Shown: positions 5,343 through 7,470 of the stretch, one piece after another
Layout of the letters: each line of letters starts with the position of its first letter
Position numbering within the stretch: position 1 is the first letter of the stretch
Assembly: GCA_009774895.1 (NCBI GenBank)
Contig: VSOO01000068.1
Coordinates: 1-7,470, forward strand
Source of the DNA: Alistipes sp.
GTDB lineage: Bacteria > Bacteroidota > Bacteroidia > Bacteroidales > Rikenellaceae
Length of the DNA stretch: 7,470 nucleotides
Direction of reading: 5' to 3'
The notes under the pieces: model-generated
Database searches by the model: none
Seen by the model: only the letters and a program-made list of their open reading frames with translations
What the model was told of the DNA's origin: nothing
Program-made: the position numbers and the translations under genes

Positions 5343-7470
5343 TTAAAGGTGTATGTTCAGTGCGATGCGGAACGTCCGCGGACGTCCGCGTTGCAGGAAT
5401 GCGTTGCCCATCGACACGAAATGGAACGTGTCATAATGCGTGCCGCAGAGGTTGTCGCCCCGCAGGTCGAGCGTGTAATGCGGGTGTTCGAGCCGCACCG
5501 AGGCGTCGAGCAGCACGTAGAAGGGCTGCGTGAGGGTGTTCTGCTCGTTCCAGCGGATCGGCCCCACGCCGCGGGCGCCGGCCGCCAGCACCACGTCGCC
5601 CAGCCACCCGATGCCGGTGGGGATGCTCCACGCCATGTGCGCCGAGGCGGTGTGCTCGGGCGCGTAGGGGATGCGTTTGCCGCGGTAGTCGCAGCGTCCG
5701 TCGTCGTAGCGGCGGAATACGGCGTGCGTGTAGCCGTAGGCCAGGGCGAGGTCGAGGCGCCGCCATATCCGGGCCGTGACGGACGCTTCGCCGCCGAGGC
5801 TGCGCGTGTGGCCCGCATTGGTCATCATGCGCCCGGTGGTCGTGCCGTCGGGAAACACGGTGAGCTGCTGATCGCGGCAGTCGATCCGGAAGAGCGCGAA
5901 GTCGCCGCGCACGGCGCCCGCTGCCGCGGTGACATGGCCCCCCAGCTCGTAGTTCCAGCTCTTCTCGGGGCGGTAGGTCATGACGCGGTCGATGTCGTAT
6001 GCCGCGCCGCCCGGAGCCCCCATGCGCTCCATCAGCTCCCGTTGCAGGATGTCGGAGAACATCTGGGTGTTGTATCCCCCGGCCTTGTATCCCTTCGACA
6101 CGCTCGCGTAGAGGTCGCTGCCGCGGCCCAGCTCGAAGCGCACCGCGGCCTTGGGCAGCACCTGGGCGAACGACTGGCGGAGGGTGCCGCGGAGCGTCGC
6201 TTCGAGCGGCAGATCGAGCGTCATGCCGTCGGAGCGCCGCACGGCGCGGTAGCGCGACGCGGTGCGGCTGTCGTAGTGCAGGCGCACGTGCTCGCAGTCG
6301 AGGCGCACGCCGAGCGTGAAGTGCCAGCGCCCCGTGCGGTAGTTCGACTCGTGGTAGAGCGCCAGCCCCGCGTCGGGCGTGCGGAAGCGGCTGTCGAGCG
6401 CCAGCGTGGGTTCGAGCCACGAAAACTCGTATTCGGGATCGTGGGCGTTGGCGTTGCGCAGGATCAGCTCCTCGATGCCCCGCTCCTTGAAGAGCACGGG
6501 GGCCTGCATCTCGCTCCGGGAGTAGAATCCGAAGAGGCCGCACAGCCATCCGTATCCGTCGCCCTCCGCTGCGCGTGAGCGCACCACGACCTCCTGGGTC
6601 ACTGCGTGCTGGCGCGTGTCCTGCCGCAGCGTGAAGTAGGGCAGGGGCAGGAAGTCCTGGTCGAGGCGCATGTCGTCGTGGGTGTACTGATAGCTCGTCA
6701 CCGACGCCACGGAGCAGGCCGCGCCGTCGTAGCGCACGGTGAGCCCGTCGCTCACGAAGAGGCGGTCGTAGGAGCACGGATCGTCGTAGGCGATGCTTCC
6801 CGTGAGGGCCGAGGCGTAGGGATAGCCCCCCTGCGCGAGGAGCGACACGGAGGCCGTGTTCTCGATCCGCAGCCCCCGCTCGCCGCGGTACTGATACTTG
6901 ATGCGTGCGCCGCCCGACTCCTCGCGGTCGCAGCGCCGGCCTGTGGCTTCGTTGGTGAAGAAGCCGTCGCTGCGGCCGTACCAGAGGGCGGCGCCGAGGC
7001 CGTGGCTTTCGCGCAGCGCGTGGTGGGTCGAGGCGCGCAGCCGGAGCGTGTTGCCGCTGCCGTACTCCACGCCCAGGCGCGTGCCCTGCGCCGTGAGCGG
7101 CGAGCGGGTGTAGACGTTCACCACGCCGCCCATCGTGTTGCGCCCGTAGAGGGTGCTCTGCGGGCCGCGCAGGATCTCGATGCGCTCGACGTCCGCCAGG
7201 TCGAAGTCGTAGTTGTTCTTGTTGAGCAGCGGCACGTTGTCCACGTTCATGCCCATGACCGGCTGGTCGATGCGGGCCCCAAGCCCGCGCACGTAGATCG
7301 ACGAGGTCATGCGCGAACCGTAGTCGGGGATGTGGAAATTGGGCGTGCGCGCCGAGAGGTCCTTCACGGCGGCGACGGCTCCGCGCTCCAGCGTGCGTTC
7401 GCCCGCCACCGTGGCGGCGACGGGGGCGTCGCGCAGCGACAGTCCCTGTTTTATGGCCGTGATCCGTATG
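5343..7470 (-). CDS. TonB-dependent outer-membrane receptor, N-terminus outside window
   Basis: 708 residues are visible (first full codon at 7469); the signal peptide and TonB box lie beyond the right edge. The plug domain spans visible residues 1 to about 125, with TAIKQGLSLRDAPVA at its start, SIYVRGLGARIDQPVMGMNV, VERIEILRGPQSTLYGRN and TMGGVVNVYTRSP, all hallmark plug motifs. The rest is a 22-strand-type barrel rich in alternating aromatic strands, with ASVSKGYKAGGYNTQMF near residue 460, YRPEKSWNYELGG, and the closing FRIALNIHL. It resembles COG1629 iron-complex or small-ligand receptors more than SusC: no carboxypeptidase-like N-terminal domain or SusD partner is visible, although an upstream domain cannot be excluded. 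It would import a ligand across the outer membrane with TonB-ExbBD energy. The substrate cannot be read from sequence. The last residue is Leu, where barrel proteins usually end in Phe or Trp. The stop lies 13 nt before the lipoprotein gene. Confidence 0.93.
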   Translation of the reverse strand, partial: IRITAIKQGLSLRDAPVAATVAGERTLERGAVAAVKDLSARTPNFHIPDYGSRMTSSIYVRGLGARIDQPVMGMNVDNVPLLNKNNYDFDLADVERIEILRGPQSTLYGRNTMGGVVNVYTRSPLTAQGTRLGVEYGSGNTLRLRASTHHALRESHGLGAALWYGRSDGFFTNEATGRRCDREESGGARIKYQYRGERGLRIENTASVSLLAQGGYPYASALTGSIAYDDPCSYDRLFVSDGLTVRYDGAACSVASVTSYQYTHDDMRLDQDFLPLPYFTLRQDTRQHAVTQEVVVRSRAAEGDGYGWLCGLFGFYSRSEMQAPVLFKERGIEELILRNANAHDPEYEFSWLEPTLALDSRFRTPDAGLALYHESNYRTGRWHFTLGVRLDCEHVRLHYDSRTASRYRAVRRSDGMTLDLPLEATLRGTLRQSFAQVLPKAAVRFELGRGSDLYASVSKGYKAGGYNTQMFSDILQRELMERMGAPGGAAYDIDRVMTYRPEKSWNYELGGHVTAAAGAVRGDFALFRIDCRDQQLTVFPDGTTTGRMMTNAGHTRSLGGEASVTARIWRRLDLALAYGYTHAVFRRYDDGRCDYRGKRIPYAPEHTASAHMAWSIPTGIGWLGDVVLAAGARGVGPIRWNEQNTLTQPFYVLLDASVRLEHPHYTLDLRGDNLCGTHYDTFHFVSMGNAFLQRGRPRTFRIALNIHL

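Noticed and set aside
4340..5533. 397-codon plus-strand frame across the intergenic region and lipoprotein
   Set aside because: It covers a non-coding repeat block and the antisense of two well-supported genes; no motif supports it.
5268..6578. 436-codon plus-strand frame opposite the receptor
   Set aside because: Val/Ala/Glu/Arg-rich antisense shadow of the TonB-dependent receptor.

Overview
The window is a high-GC (by eye roughly two thirds G+C) stretch of a Bacteroidota chromosome. Support for this comes from a TAnnTTTG-type promoter, a lipoprotein whose acidic residues follow the lipid cysteine, a NadC of the Bacteroidales type, and a TonB-dependent receptor paired with a small lipoprotein. 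An Alistipes/Rikenellaceae-like gut Bacteroidales would fit, but the genus cannot be fixed from this sequence. All five genes lie on the minus strand, so transcription runs from high to low coordinates.

Layout in transcription order. (1) 7470-4871: a TonB-dependent outer-membrane receptor that enters from the right edge without its N-terminus, followed 13 nt later by a small surface-type lipoprotein with a calycin-like look. They form a likely two-gene uptake or binding operon. (2) 4870-4332: a 539-nt gene-free interval. It holds a degenerate GC-rich tandem repeat, two back-to-back hairpins, one good Bacteroidota promoter and a structured leader of about 150 nt. (3) 4331-1: a probable three-gene operon read from that promoter. 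It consists of nadC (quinolinate phosphoribosyltransferase, de novo NAD synthesis), an LtaS/alkaline-phosphatase-superfamily membrane transferase starting 1 nt after nadC, and 37 nt further on a fused DUF2156 (LPG-synthase C-terminal-like) plus GNAT acyltransferase that runs off the left edge.

Most of this is recognisable core or envelope biology. The least ordinary points are four. A run of nine G lies in the 3' end of the LtaS-like gene; loss of one G would join that gene in frame to the DUF2156-GNAT gene with no intervening stop. The DUF2156 and GNAT domains are fused. nadC has a long hairpin-rich leader. The intergenic region before nadC carries an unexplained repeat and inverted-repeat block. 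I see no mobile element, CRISPR array, tRNA, rRNA or defence system, and no clearly undescribed system.
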